A stretch of 64,000 nt of DNA. Source: Phorcus lineatus (lineage: Eukaryota; Mollusca; Gastropoda; Trochida; Trochidae). Position 1 is the first letter of the stretch. The number at the start of each line of letters is the position of its first letter. Below, piece after piece: positions 24,301 to 39,300 of the stretch. The position numbers and the translations under genes are program-made. The notes under the pieces were generated by a model. That model was not told the DNA's origin and made no database searches. It saw nothing but the letters and a program-made list of their open reading frames with translations. The DNA lies in contig OV121081.1 of NCBI GenBank assembly GCA_921293015.1, forward strand, positions 25,361,158 through 25,425,157. Direction: 5' to 3'.

Positions 24301-27300
24301 AGATTGTCCACTTGAGGTCTTCTTCTCTTCTGTCACAGTGACCCTCTGCTCCAGTGTCCACTACTGGTCAATACTCTCTATTGGAGTTAGTGGGTGCATC
24401 AGCTTTACAGATTGTCCACTTGAATTGTTCTCCCCTTCTGTCGCACTGACCTCTTGACCAATGTCCACTACTGGTCAGTATTCATCATCAGCATTCGTTG
24501 ATACATTCTCTATAAGCTTAAATTAAGTTTGTCGCTATACTTTTTGTCACATCAACCCTGTGGTCATGTCAGGTCCAATGTGTTCAAAGTTTAAAACCAT
24601 ATATATGATTTGATAGCATGGGTGAAGAAATGGAATGCATGAAATTCTTTTAAAAGGGGCACAGAATATGTTGTTGGAGTCAAATATGTCAACCTTCTTA
24701 AATGGTGTTATTTCATCGACAAGTAGTGGTGGTTTATGAAAATTAACATCTCAATGCTAATCAGTTAGCATTGGGACATTAAACAGGAAAACATGATATG
24801 TATGATCAAAAACCAGACAAGATCATGCACAAATGACTCAAATGACATAAATTTTTAGTGCTATTAGAGCCGCATACAAAATTCACGAAGTGTACTCTGT
24901 GTCACTTTAAAGTTTTATCACACAGACTTAATGCCTTGCAACAGGCTCAGGTGTCATTCAGTAAACTACTGCTGTAAGATAAAGAATATATACTTTATAC
25001 AGCAATTACTTTAGTTACTGTCCTTGACTATAAATCATTTTGTTACAATGAATTTTTTCATGGGGTAAGGTATTGATAACCTTTTCTTGTTCTCATTAGA
25101 TCTGATAATGTAGAAAATTACTGTTATGATAATCATGTGTTTGATCAATAAGGCAACACTGACAAGAAATACAAGTATTGATAAATAGAGGTGTTTGATT
25201 GTATTGATCCTGATAGTTTGTAATGTGAACTTAATGTGAAACAGTTGTTCAATGTCTCCCCAGAGATTTATTATCTTCATTGAGCGTGTTGCGTCATCAG
25301 CTGAAGTAATCATCTGTTGCATTTCTGCTTGGCAACGACAGGTTCTGTTGCATTGCAGCTGTTGTTTAAATTGTGTAAAAACTGGCAATACTGTCGCATT
25401 GCAACTATTGTTTAAATCCTATAAACACGGGCAATACTGTTGCATTGCAACAATCGTGTAAATACTGCATGCTTACCAGCAATCATTTTAATCCTCTAAT
25501 GCACTCGCAATTCTGTTGCACTGCTAGTTCATGGAAGTCTACAAGCTTTTGATTTGTAATTTTGGGTGTTTATTACGGGAAGGTACACTGTGATCGACTG
25601 AAATGTCGCAGAACAATAACTAATTATGCTGATTACTATAAGTTGTGAGACGAGCACACCATTATTCTGTGACTTCCAAGATGCCGAGATCTCACATCAG
25701 TGCACATGGTTGCCTTGTAGTGCGTCTCTTCAGACTTCCAAATTTGGCTGTCTGTCTCTGACACTTTCGAAACAGATATTGATTCATACATAACTTTCGT
25801 CTCAGTCAGTCATGCTGGCTAGGGAAATTAGTGCCCCATTATTCTCTCTTCACAAACCTTTTATGCTGTAATCCTTATTGCATCATCATGAATCTCCAAC
25901 TGGTTCCCTTGTCCCTTCCAACCCTTAATCTGTTATTGATCGATGTAACGCTTACCTCATTTGGTCATTTGGAAAAGTTAGTTCAGAAATAGTTTCTCAC
26001 TCCTGAAGCAGATGTAGATCCATGGAATGTGGACTTCATTTAATCATATGGAAAGAAAACCTCAAGTAATCCCAGACTTTTTGTTTTCATCTTTTTCTAG
26101 TTGCTGTTACATCATACAAACTGAGCCTTATATCTCAGGTTTCTACTCAGTCATATATTGTTCCAAGAGAAAGAGTGGCAAGGGAAAATATCGTTAACTA
26201 AATTGAACATAAATTCCACATGTGAATCTTGGAGCATTACAATAATCTCAGACAGGATTCTTTTTGTCTTGTACCATTGTAGCTTTCATTTAGGAATCTC
26301 CTTTATAATATATACCTCGTTTAGAAACTTTGCTCTCATCAAATCCCTGACTTACGGACTGCATAGACTTCAAGGGCCTGTTACATCAGCCAAACTGTTA
26401 TTCTTGTACCTAAGGTTTCAGTCTCACATATTTCTGAAGCAGATATTGATCTTTCTCAGAGTATGATATGTTTGGGATTGGCAGTTGGAAATATTGCTTA
26501 AAAGTTCATCATAGTGATCATTGTTGTGCCACAAGAATCTGAGACTGGATCCCCAGTCCAATGCACCTCTCAAGCAGATATGGGTCATCGACAAACATGT
26601 TCCTTATTTAGAAACATCCATTCACAAGTAATCCCTAACTCACCAACTTCGAAGGGCCTGTTACATCATAGATACTATACACTTTGTACTTCAGGTTTCA
26701 AATTCGAGTCCTTAACATATTTCTGAAGGAGATATTGATCCTTGCAGAGTGTGACTTTGTCAGTGGTATTTGCTGGGCCATTAGTGCTCAATTAGTCTCA
26801 CTTAACTCCAAATGCAGACGTTGTTACATCACTGTGAGTGTTGCACTTGGTCTTTGCTCTCATATCGCTGAGGCAGTTATAGATCTGTGGATGTAGACAC
26901 GTCATTGGGAGAAATTTCTCTCATAAAGTCCCAAATTTCTAAACTTCAATAAGACTCCAGTTCTTGAATCTGGTTCCTGTTACATCATACAAACTGTTAA
27001 CCTTGTACCACAGGTTGGGACTCGAAGTCTCTCTCACACTTCCGAAGCAGATATTGATCTTTGCAGCATAGGACTTGGTCAGAGGGATTGACTGGGGAAA
27101 TTAGCGCGCCATTAGTGTGCAAGGGCCTTGAGTGAAGGATGGACTGCTCTTTACTTCTGACTGTAGGCTTTGGCGCTGATGCTGTGAATCTGTCATGTTA
27201 TTCAACAGGAGGTGCTACTGATGGAAGGATGTCTCTAGATAGTTGTTAGATATGGATTGCCCTGACTTTGATTAAATGCCAAATTTTTGTCAATAGGATT

Positions 27301-30300
27301 TTATTTTAGCGAGATCAGTAAGAAAGCAGGGAACTGGTTGAACCATTCGAAAATGAAGAAACAATGTTAACTTATTCCATGCAGAGCAAAGGGAGTTTTG
27401 ATATGGAAAGGTCATGGTTTAGTTTATTCGTGGCGAACTATGTTCAATCAATCCTGTCTGTCCTGTACAAACCATCTACACTGAGTTACCTCCCCTTGCA
27501 GGCACCAGCGGTCCCTTGAAACCTGCTGACATGATGAACTTTGAACAGATTAATGATTGAGTATGAACACTATTGGCTGTTCGCTCTTCACCTCAACTGT
27601 AGGTCGCTTGAAGTCTGCTGTGAATTGCAGAGGACTGTACTGAAAGATTTAGGACTTGTAAATATAGAACTGTAGGATAGGTTTGAACAGATTGTTGTCA
27701 GTGTACAAATACAGTATCTGGTGTGTATTTCAACATGACCAACAGACAGGTTTGTTGTATATGTGTAAAGTATCTGATATAACAGAAAATGGATTTTTTG
27801 GCAGAGGATCTCCCTCCCCCCCCCCCCCCCCCCCCAAAAAAATTGGCAGTAGTTTGATTTTAAATAGATAGTTGATTATAATTCATTATTACTCATATTT
27901 AGAAAAATCCATTCAAAGTCATTATGAATAAATAAACATAGTTTACCCTTTTGGCCTAAAATCCTGTCCATGGCTTGTCATTGGCTATCGATTAAACAAA
28001 TAATAGCATTCAGATTTAATGTCTTCACGGGACAGTTCAATCATTACATGAAGTCCTCATCTTACTATTAATCTAAAAGACAAGATTTGGGTGTATTCTT
28101 AGTCCTTCATAATGTTCAATCTGACCGATCCCATATCAAGTAACAAGACTGTCCGAACGTTGTCAGCAAACAGATTGAACGATGTTCATTGATTGAACAC
28201 ATCCGAGTGTTTACTAGACTTTCTGTAAACACTGACCACAATCGCTGTAGTCAAGCTCAGTCTACCAGCCGACGCTGTGTCGGTATTCACACGCATAGTA
28301 TTGAGACAGATAACATCCCTTACACACCCTATAAAGGGCTTGGAAAATATTACACTATGCATTTTGTATGTATATGTATCTCAATATTTAAATGTATTGA
28401 ACTCGAGAGTGAGAGACTGGACTAACAGGCTCAGGCTTCTAGTAAAGTCAGTCCGTATCGATACGTATGATGTCCCTTAGATACACACAAAAAACATCCT
28501 GTCATATCGTCATAGTCATACATGTATACCTGTCATATACAACAGGACAATATGTAATCTTGATATTGTTGTAGTAAATATTGAAATGGACTAGACTTTT
28601 TGTCATCACTGGCTGTAATCAAAATTGTTACAACCAGTTTACAGGCAGAGGCTATCTTTATCTATACTGGCATGAATGTACATAATGATTTATAAATTTA
28701 CATAGATACTTACAACCATGCTATAAAGCAGGTCTTGGGTAAAACAGTTTAAAATGTTTAAGTATCCAGGGGTTAACAAATCTGTAATTCCCTGGTTATT
28801 GACTTACCAATTTCTACCTCTTGCCCACCCAAAAATCACTCAAAAGTCAATGACTTGCCTTTTTTTCTATACATTTAACTTACAAAGTGGCTTGTGTTTT
28901 GAACAAAGTTTAGTGACTAAGTAAGAAAAAAATAACTGCAAGTCCATCACTTAATGACTCTGGAATTTTTTTTATAACCTCTGGTTCTATTTCAGTGAAT
29001 ATTGTCATGTATTGGATCACATATTCAAATAAAAGATGAAATCTTTCTGTATTAGAAATCTTCAGTGTAAATTAATGATCGCTGCCATGCATATTAATTA
29101 TTGTAATTCATTCTATTAGTTTCAAAAGCTACTTGCAGGGTTTAATATATATCGGATATTGGGTTTCAAAAGAACAGGAGCAGTCATTATAAGTTGAATA
29201 CTCTTAAAAGTGGTGTTATTACCAAATATATCTTTCCTCACCTAAACCAGAATAAAAGAGGAGCCTGTGACACTTCCAATCTGATTTCGGCCTGTTGACT
29301 CAGATGAAAAATTATGTCTGCCGGCCAGCCAAGTGCTTGTTAATCTTGTGTGAGGCCTGTTGAAAAAGCTGTCAGCAATCCTGTCCCGCTTTTGATATCT
29401 GGGATCAAACAAGTGTCTACCCATAGCAAACCTGTCAAATCGCCAGGAGGGATTGCCCGCCAGGGGTTTGACAGCTTTGACTGCAGTAGAGAACTGTTCT
29501 AGTCAGTCAGGTTTGGGTGCAATACTACACTGAATTTCAGCTCGGTATCACCCATGGTTTGCTAGTTCCAGCCGATGCTCGCAGGTTTCACCGCAATGCG
29601 TAGCCACAATGGTGTTTCGGGCTTTCTCCCTGCAATAATACTAGCAGCCGCGATATGAGTGAAATAATCTTGAAAGCGGTGTTAAACCCCTCACCTCACA
29701 ATAGGGATTGTCTGTATTTCAAACCATATGCCCAGGTAAAAGTAAAGACTCACAAGTATACCAAGTGATGCCGAGGAGCGAAGATCAAGTCCCCATGCTT
29801 TACTATCATTTCAAAAAGGACACACTGCTAAGGGCTGAAATGTTGCCCAAGCGGCACTTAACAATAACTCACTCACTCACTCAATAAGAAGGAACATATG
29901 AGTAATTTTAGCTGTGGAATAGTTGGGTACGTCAGCACTTATAGACTCCCCCACTAATGTCTACCTGAAAGTTCCTGTGTGTGGGCTTCACTTCAGTACT
30001 GATCCCCACTTAGACAATCAAACAGCAATGTGGGGAGTTTAGAAACACAATTACTCCACTTTCTCTCACGCAGTCGTGATACAGTAACTCCTGTTACTTT
30101 GTGTGCCGTAATCACTTGTTGATGAGGATCAGAGAAATCGCTGTCTGCAGGATAATGGGTTTGATTCAAAGAATTGATTTGGACCGGAGCACTTGTAATC
30201 ATAGCGTGTTGTTGGTTTCAGTAGCTTACATGGATGTTAATTTGTAAGCAATGTAACATTGTGTAATGCCAAGAAACTTGCTGTTTCAGCAATTTAGAGG

Positions 30301-33300
30301 TCCCCAAAGTTATTCAACGCTAATACCTGAAATATTGCTCAAAAGCGCTAAGTAATAACTCACACTCCAAAGTTATTGGTTCAGAATAAGGAGCCCACTG
30401 GAACTAGTTTATATAGGTCTCTTGCAAGAATATAAATTATTAGTAGGCAGGTTTTAAGTGTAAGTAATGCTGGGGACCTACATTTGCTGTTTCAGCATTT
30501 TGGATGTCCAGGGATTGGGAAAGACGCCTTTGGTTATGCTTTATAGCAATAGTAAGAATTCCAATTTTAATGGGCATTCAAGGAATAGATAGGTTGTAAC
30601 GTTGATAATTCAATATCCAAATAGCATTTTCGGTGGATGATGTGGTTAAGAAAGTAAATAATGCTTTATTCACAATATAATGAAGTTTAGAGTAAAAAAA
30701 TTTGGTTAACCATATCTACCCAGTTAAAATTCAATTCACTGACGTGACGCTGCTAATGGCTGAAATATTGCCCAAATCGCGCTGAAATATAACTCACTCA
30801 ATCTCTCAATTCACTGAAAGGAATGTATTGTCTTTGTGTCAAGAAAATAATCTTGATGTAGGTAAGCACAAACAATGTGTATTGGACATTGGTCAGACAA
30901 TTTGCAGACGATGAATGGTAAGAACAGGATTATAAAGCTAAGAGCAGATGATTCCAATGAAGTTACTGAGCTATGATCTGATAAGTATAAGTGGGTTTGA
31001 TAGAAGTGGGCAGGAAACTGGTTCAGTTTGTACTTTGTGTGACAGATGAGTTTCAAGACATGGCTTCGAGTTGTGATGATCTTAGTATCATGTATTGTGA
31101 TAAAAAAAAATATGACAAGTACCATTATGAGGTGTATGTATCATGATACGTATCTTTGACATAAAAATTAATTTTCACTATAAATTGAGGTTTGTCAAAA
31201 ATACTGTTTTTTAAAAAGAAAAATCAGATGATATCCACAGTGTCATTATGAAATTGTATCAATGAGATACAGAAATGTCTATCAAATCTTGAAATCTGTG
31301 TTATCACTGCTGGTATTTGGTAAACACATGGAGATAAAAATTAAGGCCATGAGACAGCCGTCCCTAATGAAGTTACAGAGCTAGAATGATTAGAATTGAG
31401 TGGGTGGCAAACAGAGCTGACTGTTTTCCAGCAGACACCTGACATTTAGAGGAACGCTGTCATATCTCAGCTTTGAAATTTCAATTTTGATCGCTGTTTT
31501 GCCATTTAGGAGAAATTTGCATACACTGATGAATTTACTGAGCTGAAATATGAGTTGAATTGTGTGGGTGGGAAACTTGACTAACACCTTTTATTGTAGA
31601 CAACTGACATTTACCTCATCTTTGAACTTTGAATTTTGAGTGCTACGACAGCATTTAACATTTTTTGATTGAGAGTCAAGTTTAGTGAAATTGATTTTAA
31701 ACTTTGTTGTAAATGCTAACCTGATTATAAAGGTTTGATTTGGTTTGGTATATAAAGAGAATTTGGTCTGTATGAGTTGATTTTTATTTACCTTTTAAGG
31801 AAGACATTGTTTTTTTGACTGTCATTTTGCTAAAACATTAGGTGACTTTATATCTACATATTTTTGTGTCATGTAACATCCAAAATTGTTGTGATAATTT
31901 CATGTTAGTTTTGTGTAATTGAAGAAGTTTTGAAATGTACAATTCAAATACTCTGTTACAAATACAATTTTGTTCAAACACACACATCTTGAATCAAATG
32001 CAAGTTTTTAAACTGTTTGTCAATAGGAATCAATTTTCAAGATACAAATAACCAAAAACATCAGTTAATTATTAATAACTGCCATTCAAATCTTGCAGAA
32101 TATCTGCATATTTGATTTTAATTGAACCTTTCGTTTAGCTTTAGACAGACTCTAGGTCTCAAAAACTACTTGACCAATGGGAGTGAGGCTGGTTTTGACC
32201 ACAAATTGACCGTGTTTGCATGCTAATCATCTCGATCGCAGCTGGCCAGACAAAGTGACCGTCCTTGTTCTATTTGCATGTTAGATAAGAGGCAGAGTCT
32301 TGATTAGTATTGTCACTTAGGGAAGTAAGGAAAGGATCAGTTTACTGCCCACAGAATATAAATGGCCTGATTAGGAAATGGGCACCGGTCATCTTGGGAT
32401 GTTGTGTCATTTGTGACGGGCAGTCTTGGACATTTTGCTTTTATAATTGTCACTGACAGTGGTAGGGATCATGTAATGGGTAATTTTCATGTTCTGTAAT
32501 TGTGTTTGGTGGATCAGGTTCAAATGACAAGCATTTCAGCTTTGAATTGTTGATCAGAGTGCTTTGCCTCTTGCATTTTGAAAAAGTCCATATTGGTGTA
32601 GTGATTTAATGATCTGAAATGACCCCTAATATGAAAATGGTAGGTTTGACTTTTAAGTGTCAGACATAAGTACTATTTATTGATTAATTGTATGGTAGAT
32701 AGTATACAAAACTGTCTGAAAGAATTCAATATTTTCATTTATATTGGGAGGGGGGGTTTAGATCGTTTGGCTTCGGATCAAAAGGTCTGTTGTTCAAATT
32801 CTGCCAGGGCCTTGGCAAGTTTGTCTGCAGTAGAGAACTGTTTACACACAGTCAGGTTTGGGTGCAATGCTACACTGAATTTCAGTGCAGTACCACCCAT
32901 GGTTCGCTAGTTCCACCCGATGCTCGCAGGTTTCACCGCAATGCATAGCCACAGCAGTATTGTGGGCTTTCTCCCAGCAAAAATACTAGCAGCCGCGATA
33001 TAAGTGAAATACTCTTGAAAGCGGTGTTAAACCCTTTATCACCTCACCTCACCTCATTTATATAAAACTGGTTTGTTCAGCACATGAGCTTTGAAACCAT
33101 AACAAATATTTGACACATAACATAAGGTTGTTATAATATGAGCTTTGAAATCATAACATGAGCTTTGGCAGGACCAAAGACAGATTCTAAGGATTATGAA
33201 TCCTTTTAACTTAAATGAATGAAATAAAGAGACTTCATTAATGATTAACCCATCTTTAAGAAGAAAAAGAGAAAAAAAGAGTGCTATATGAGAAGCGATA

Positions 33301-36300
33301 ATTCAGTTGAAATCCATGCATTGTTTAAAAACTGCTGTTATATACAATTAATAGCTCAGAGCTATCACACCATCTATGGTTAATGAAATTGACACTGTTC
33401 TATATAGATTCTTATACAATTCTTACCTAATGCCCATCAAACATCTAAACAGGAAGCTGTGCATTATCTACTCTGAGAAGTGAAAGCTATTGTAACTGAC
33501 GGTCAGATCTCGGCACAGTATTGACTGACCTGGGTCACTCTCCAGGTCACGCCGACATCAGCCCAGGAAGTGTCGTCATGTTTATTATTCAGTTACTTTC
33601 ACACTTCTTAATACTTTTTACAAATGGACATGGATTTGTAGTCTTAGAAGATTGTCGTATGTATGTAGCTATAAATAAGAGCCCTGTGGATAAGGTGTTA
33701 AACTTCCATTAAAAATAACGAGGGTCTGAATCCTTTCTGGGCTTCCAAACTTAGTCTACTAGAGACCTATTAAAAACATGGCAAGGTTTCGGTGTACTGC
33801 TACATTTATTTGGTTAAGCGCCATTTGCGAGTTCAAATCAATACCAACAGATTTCACTGCGAATCATATTCATTGACATTTGTGAAAATTGATTATCTGC
33901 CTAGGCTTTTGACCACGGTTTAAGTGATTGTAAGTATGTTGAATGTTACCAATAGTTTTTCTAAGTTGGGAACTATTGCTGTTGCGGAAAATTATCATTT
34001 TAATGAAAATTACACACCTTCAGAATCAGTCCTGACTGTAAGCTTGTGGGTTCAAATCCCACATGGGATTTGACTCAAAAAATACAATGAATTGTACTAT
34101 TGCAGATAGTGTGATTCCAAATTTTACAATGTCATGTCAGTATAATATAATGCTAATCAATTAATTGGCAAAATAAAGTTATTAATAATTTTTTTTTTCA
34201 ATTAAAAAACTGACAATGTAAAGTGACTTGCATAAGGAAAATAGTCCAACGATTTGGAAAGTTATCTATTGCAGAAAAAAGGACATTCTGACTGTTAGTA
34301 ATTTATAAGTTAAATAATTTCAACTTCTGCACATGTATAAGGCCATTGCTTGCTTTCAATAAAGCCAATAATCATCATATGTGGCATTTTTTGATTAATG
34401 CTGAAGTCAAGTGGCCTGATTTAAGCTTTAATCAGAGCATACAAGATTTTGGAACATTTTATTGGATATGGGATTTCGCATGTAGCAAGGGCAAATGAAT
34501 TGTTGTCAAAAATATTCCTGTCATTTAAGGCATGTGTAGCTCATACTCTGTCCTGGATACCAAAATAGTTGAAAGTCATTTGAATCTTAGTGTTTGCTTT
34601 AAGAGGAATTCTACATATATCCCTGCAACATTTTGTAGGACGATTAATCAATCAAACTTCATAATAACAGTTTAAATGATATTATCTCTCTTCACCTGTA
34701 GCCCTTGACGATATTGCTATCGGCCATGTTGCATGCAAAATGCAGAACAGATGGCTTCACGTGTCAATGTTTGCTGTCAAATCATTGGCCGTGATGATGT
34801 CATTGTCGCATTAAGGAACCTACATTAGCCAGAGTCATTACAGCCGTAGGCCTTCACGCGTTGAGTGTCGCCATATGGAAGAATTGAAGGATGAAAAATA
34901 TCACATGAGAGCCAAAATGGCTGCCTCAACTTTTTATGACCTGATTGCGTTATATATGTTTGCTATAGGTTTTATTAGTTTAGTTATGCAAATCTTATCT
35001 TGCCTGCCGTATAAAACTGCCTTAAAGTAACATTCTGTCATGAATATCTTCCAGCGTGATTTCATTGATAAAAGTTTACTCAAAGGATTGAGTTTCTGGA
35101 AATAGTAATTGACTTAAATTTAGAAAGAGTAGATTTTTCTGGAATGTATGTTCAGCAAACGTTTTCCAGATTTTATGAAGACTTCTAACGTGATGAATAA
35201 TTTTGTTTTGATTCTTGCTGCTATAAGTATTTTTAGACGAAATGACTATTGATTTGATATTGGTAGCACAAAACACAAGAAAAGATAAGCATGTGGAACT
35301 ATATAACCCTGGTGAAAAAATGCTAATTTGTTTTAAAGGTATGAGTATCAAACAAATTATGTATTTTTCATGTCAAATATCATTTCAGGACAAATATTTC
35401 TCATCAAAGTTGATAGTGCCTCTAATGACTGAAATATTCCCAAGTGCTAAACAACTCGTTCAAACAACAGTATGTCACGAAAATGTCATAGCTACCAGTT
35501 TGCTTTGAAAACTATCTCATTAATCATTGTTTTATGTTCTTTGTTATTCAACACAACTTGTTTAAATCCTGCTCTATGAAATTCTCAAAAGCCTGTATCA
35601 TTACTCAGTGGGATCAGCCTGCCTTGCCTGTTGAACATTGAGTCACTTGGTGATTCATTCACCGGCTCGTCCCATACAGTATCACTATCAGTATCGTATC
35701 ACTCTCGCAACTAACATTGGTATCAATACCATATGGCCCACTTTTTTTTCTGGACCATGATTATACATTATTCAAAAAGCGAGATGTAGGCTTTTTAAGC
35801 TCCACAGGCTTATTTGTAGTATGTCATGTAAAGTATGATAATTATAAGAATAAAGTTCCCAAATTACAATCGTGATCTCATGTAACTGTTTCGGTGTTGC
35901 TGTTCCCCCCAATTCAGATGCAGCATATTTGTTCATGGTTTTTTTTGTGGTTAATTTGATTAAGTCAATAATCAAAAGAATATTTCCATTCTTTTAATAC
36001 AAGGAAATTTAGTTATGTATTCTTTGTGCAGTCAGTAGCCAATATAGACCAATAGTATTTTGAATGCTTATATATACTATTAATAAATCTTACAGTTGAA
36101 GTCTTGATTAAGGTTTGATTTTAATTAAATATGTTTCATTTGTGGATCAACCTGGAAAATTGGTTTCAAATATGCCTGATTGATTTTAATTAAATACATG
36201 TCGTTAGTAAATTTGATTCGTGAATATGGTCGTATATTGATAATTCTATAGTGTCCCCAAGGCAAAACTATAAATGTTATATTCATATGTGATGAAACAG

Positions 36301-39300
36301 TTGTAAGAGTTTGCATATATCTCTGGTTCAAAAAGAAAAGGAAATTGGTGTGTTAGTTAAATTATCAATTAACTGTCTGTTTCCATGATTTCTAATGAAA
36401 TTAATTTTGAGTCAAGATACCACGTCTCCAACAGGCTCTTAGAACTAATTCACGGCTCATTTCATAGCTCAGCCGTGACAAATCAATCCTTGTAAGACAC
36501 GGATCACCTAATTAGGTTAAAATTAGACATTTTAATGGAGGTTTCAAAGATTAGATAAAAGGTGACATATTCAAAGACAAATTTCATCTTCAGATCTTGA
36601 TTAACGATGCTCAAGGATTAACTTATTGATCTTTCCTGAAGCCTAATTTGATTGTTCATGTTGCATTGTCACTTGCTATTGTTAGTATTATTGCTAGTGT
36701 TCCTCCCCCGCCACGCCCAGGCAGGAGAATAGCCTGTCATCTCGCTACTGTTGTTATTGATTCCGTGGAAATTTGAGTCTTTGATGTTTGCAGGCTGATT
36801 CCAAATTGAGGAAATTAATCCGTTCCCTGGATACAGAATTACAAAACAATAAATACATGAATTTGGACACTGGACAAGTTGATTGGAAGACTTTTGACAG
36901 CATTGATAAATGATTAGAATTTTTCAGGATATTTCATAGTTCATTTCATTTCCTTCATGACGTTTCATTTATGACCTCCAATTTTTAGGAGAGTTTTGTT
37001 GAATGAGTCAGTTTTAAAATTTTAAGAACTTTTAAACAATCAGGCTTATTTATCTTACAGTTAAATAACAAATTTCACAGTCCATGCAAAGGTTGTAAGA
37101 TTATTAAGATAGCCATTTTGGATAAAGGTCATCGTTTATTGTCCAATTTGTGTTCAATTTTGGGCAAGAAGGTAACGACTGAAGTTATTGAGTGAAAGGA
37201 TTATTTAGAAAGCCATTTCGGATAAAGGTATTCATGTTTTTATCCAATTTGTTTTCAATTTTGAGTAAGAAGGTAACGACTGAAGTTTTCGAGTTGGTAT
37301 AAGAAAGTAATTTTTGATAACCTCTCGCAAACTGAGTCTCACATTACTAGATTGTCATTGTGGTTAAAGAATTGTTCAATATTGACTAGACGGCTGAACA
37401 GAAAATTGGTGATTAACCCCTCCCTTACAAAGTTTCATAAAAAGCCTTTATAAAGATAAAGAATAAAATTTGTATAGATGAATAACAAAATTGTTTAACA
37501 TTGCAAAGGAAGAAGTTTTTGAAAGATCAAGTTAGGATGTCCTAGAGAGATTGGTTTCAGATAATTACGAGATAGATGACCGTGACATCTGGTGTCCACT
37601 CTCACCCCATTGCTCCGATATCAAGCTCCTGTTCAGCGGCAATTACGTATGACTTAAACATCCCTTAGCATTGCTTTGTTTCTGTCGTCTGAAACTTTTT
37701 GAATTGAAGATGCCTGATTATGCATTTAACTAGGTTCGATTATGTATACTTTTAAAATTTGGTTTAAACTTTGTTTTCTTTTTCTTTAATTATTTGTAAC
37801 ACCAAACATTCATTAGCTAATAAAACACGATACATCAAAGGAATATCAAAATTTATCATTTGACCCATAACAATACTCTCCCAACCTGCAATGCATAAAG
37901 CTTGGTTGAAAGAAAGGCCTGCAGTTCGATTTGTTTTGAAATTCCTTATTTCACTGGCACTTGCCACCATTTTGTTGGTATAAGAGTTTGTGAATATATC
38001 ATTTACTTTTCCTTGGAGTCCATTTTTATTTTTGTGTAGTATAATTTTCAATTTGACTTTTCATACTAGTTTCAACTTTGATATTTCATTTGTCCTCTTT
38101 ACAGCCATATAAGTTATTCATATCTGATCATCTAAATTTGCTCGGAGCTATGAATTTGTAAATTCTAGTTTGAAATGTAACAAAATCTATTGAAGGATGA
38201 ATTCTATATTTATGATATTTTTTTCTTTCTCAGGTGGACTGTTACATGATATTTCAAGTAACTAGGGGCTATTCGTCAATTATCAATGATGTATGATCTT
38301 CAGATTCCTGACAAAACCCATAGAACCAGAATAACAGAGTAAATAATCTACGTTTACACAACTTCTTTTCGTGTTCATTGATTTTATGAACTTGCAGTAT
38401 GTGTTAAACTCTGTATTGCTTGAGTGTGTGGTAAAAGCAGGTTGCCTGATTTTCTATTCCACAATCTGAATTATTTGGGTGTTGCCATTCATAGAGAAAT
38501 ATCTGAAAAATATTTTGCATGAAAAGAATCCGCTCTAAAAGCACTGGATTTTGTGTTTAGATAAATTGTAATTTTCACCAAAATTAGAGAATCCTTAATT
38601 TTCAAGATTTGTTATTTATTTATGTGATTGATGTCTGGTTTGTTGTAATAAAATATTAATTTTCGTGGAGACAATTTTTATATTGGCAAATTAAAGGCGA
38701 TTAAGTTGCTCTGTTTTTTGTCCAATTGAACTCAATTATTCAAGAAATGGAGCCGTGACATTTAAAATCTTGGAATTTCCCCGAAAAAACAATTTCAAGA
38801 AACCAGATTAAGACTTGCAGGAGTATAGAATGAAGTCATTTTGCTAAAAAATTAAAAGAAACAAGTTGTCTCATGTTCATCCCACTGTTTCAATAAGGTG
38901 CAGTCTAAAATTGAAATCCTTATCAAATTATGAAATGCACCAAGCAAGGATACATCTAAACAAATCAATAAGTCCCCCAGTTCAGTGAGACCAAGTTCTG
39001 GCTTCGTTTGCCGATTCACCGCTGAGTTGGGAAAGAGGCAAAGCAACCAACCATTCCACTCGCACTAGCTAATCAATACTGCACATGAATATTTATCAGC
39101 CACAGACTGAGGGTGGTTTGTTGGAGTCGTGTCGGCAGCGTCAGTCTAATTTAAGCCATCGTGTTGAGCATCAGACAAAGGAGAAGAGAGCACGGAGAGT
39201 TGTCTATCTATTGTGTGCTACCCTGATACCCGGTATAATGGAGGTAGGTCCTGGGATCCCGGCCCTGCTGCTATTGTGGCTGCTCGCTGGACGACAAAAG

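Noticed and set aside
21920..27150. CRISPR-like regularly spaced repeats
   Set aside because: Units are long, diverged and without unique spacers of constant size; the host is an animal genome.
34020..34140. Possible tRNA gene
   Set aside because: Only a T-arm-like GTGGGTTCAAATCCCAC is present; no acceptor stem, D-arm or anticodon arm can be formed.
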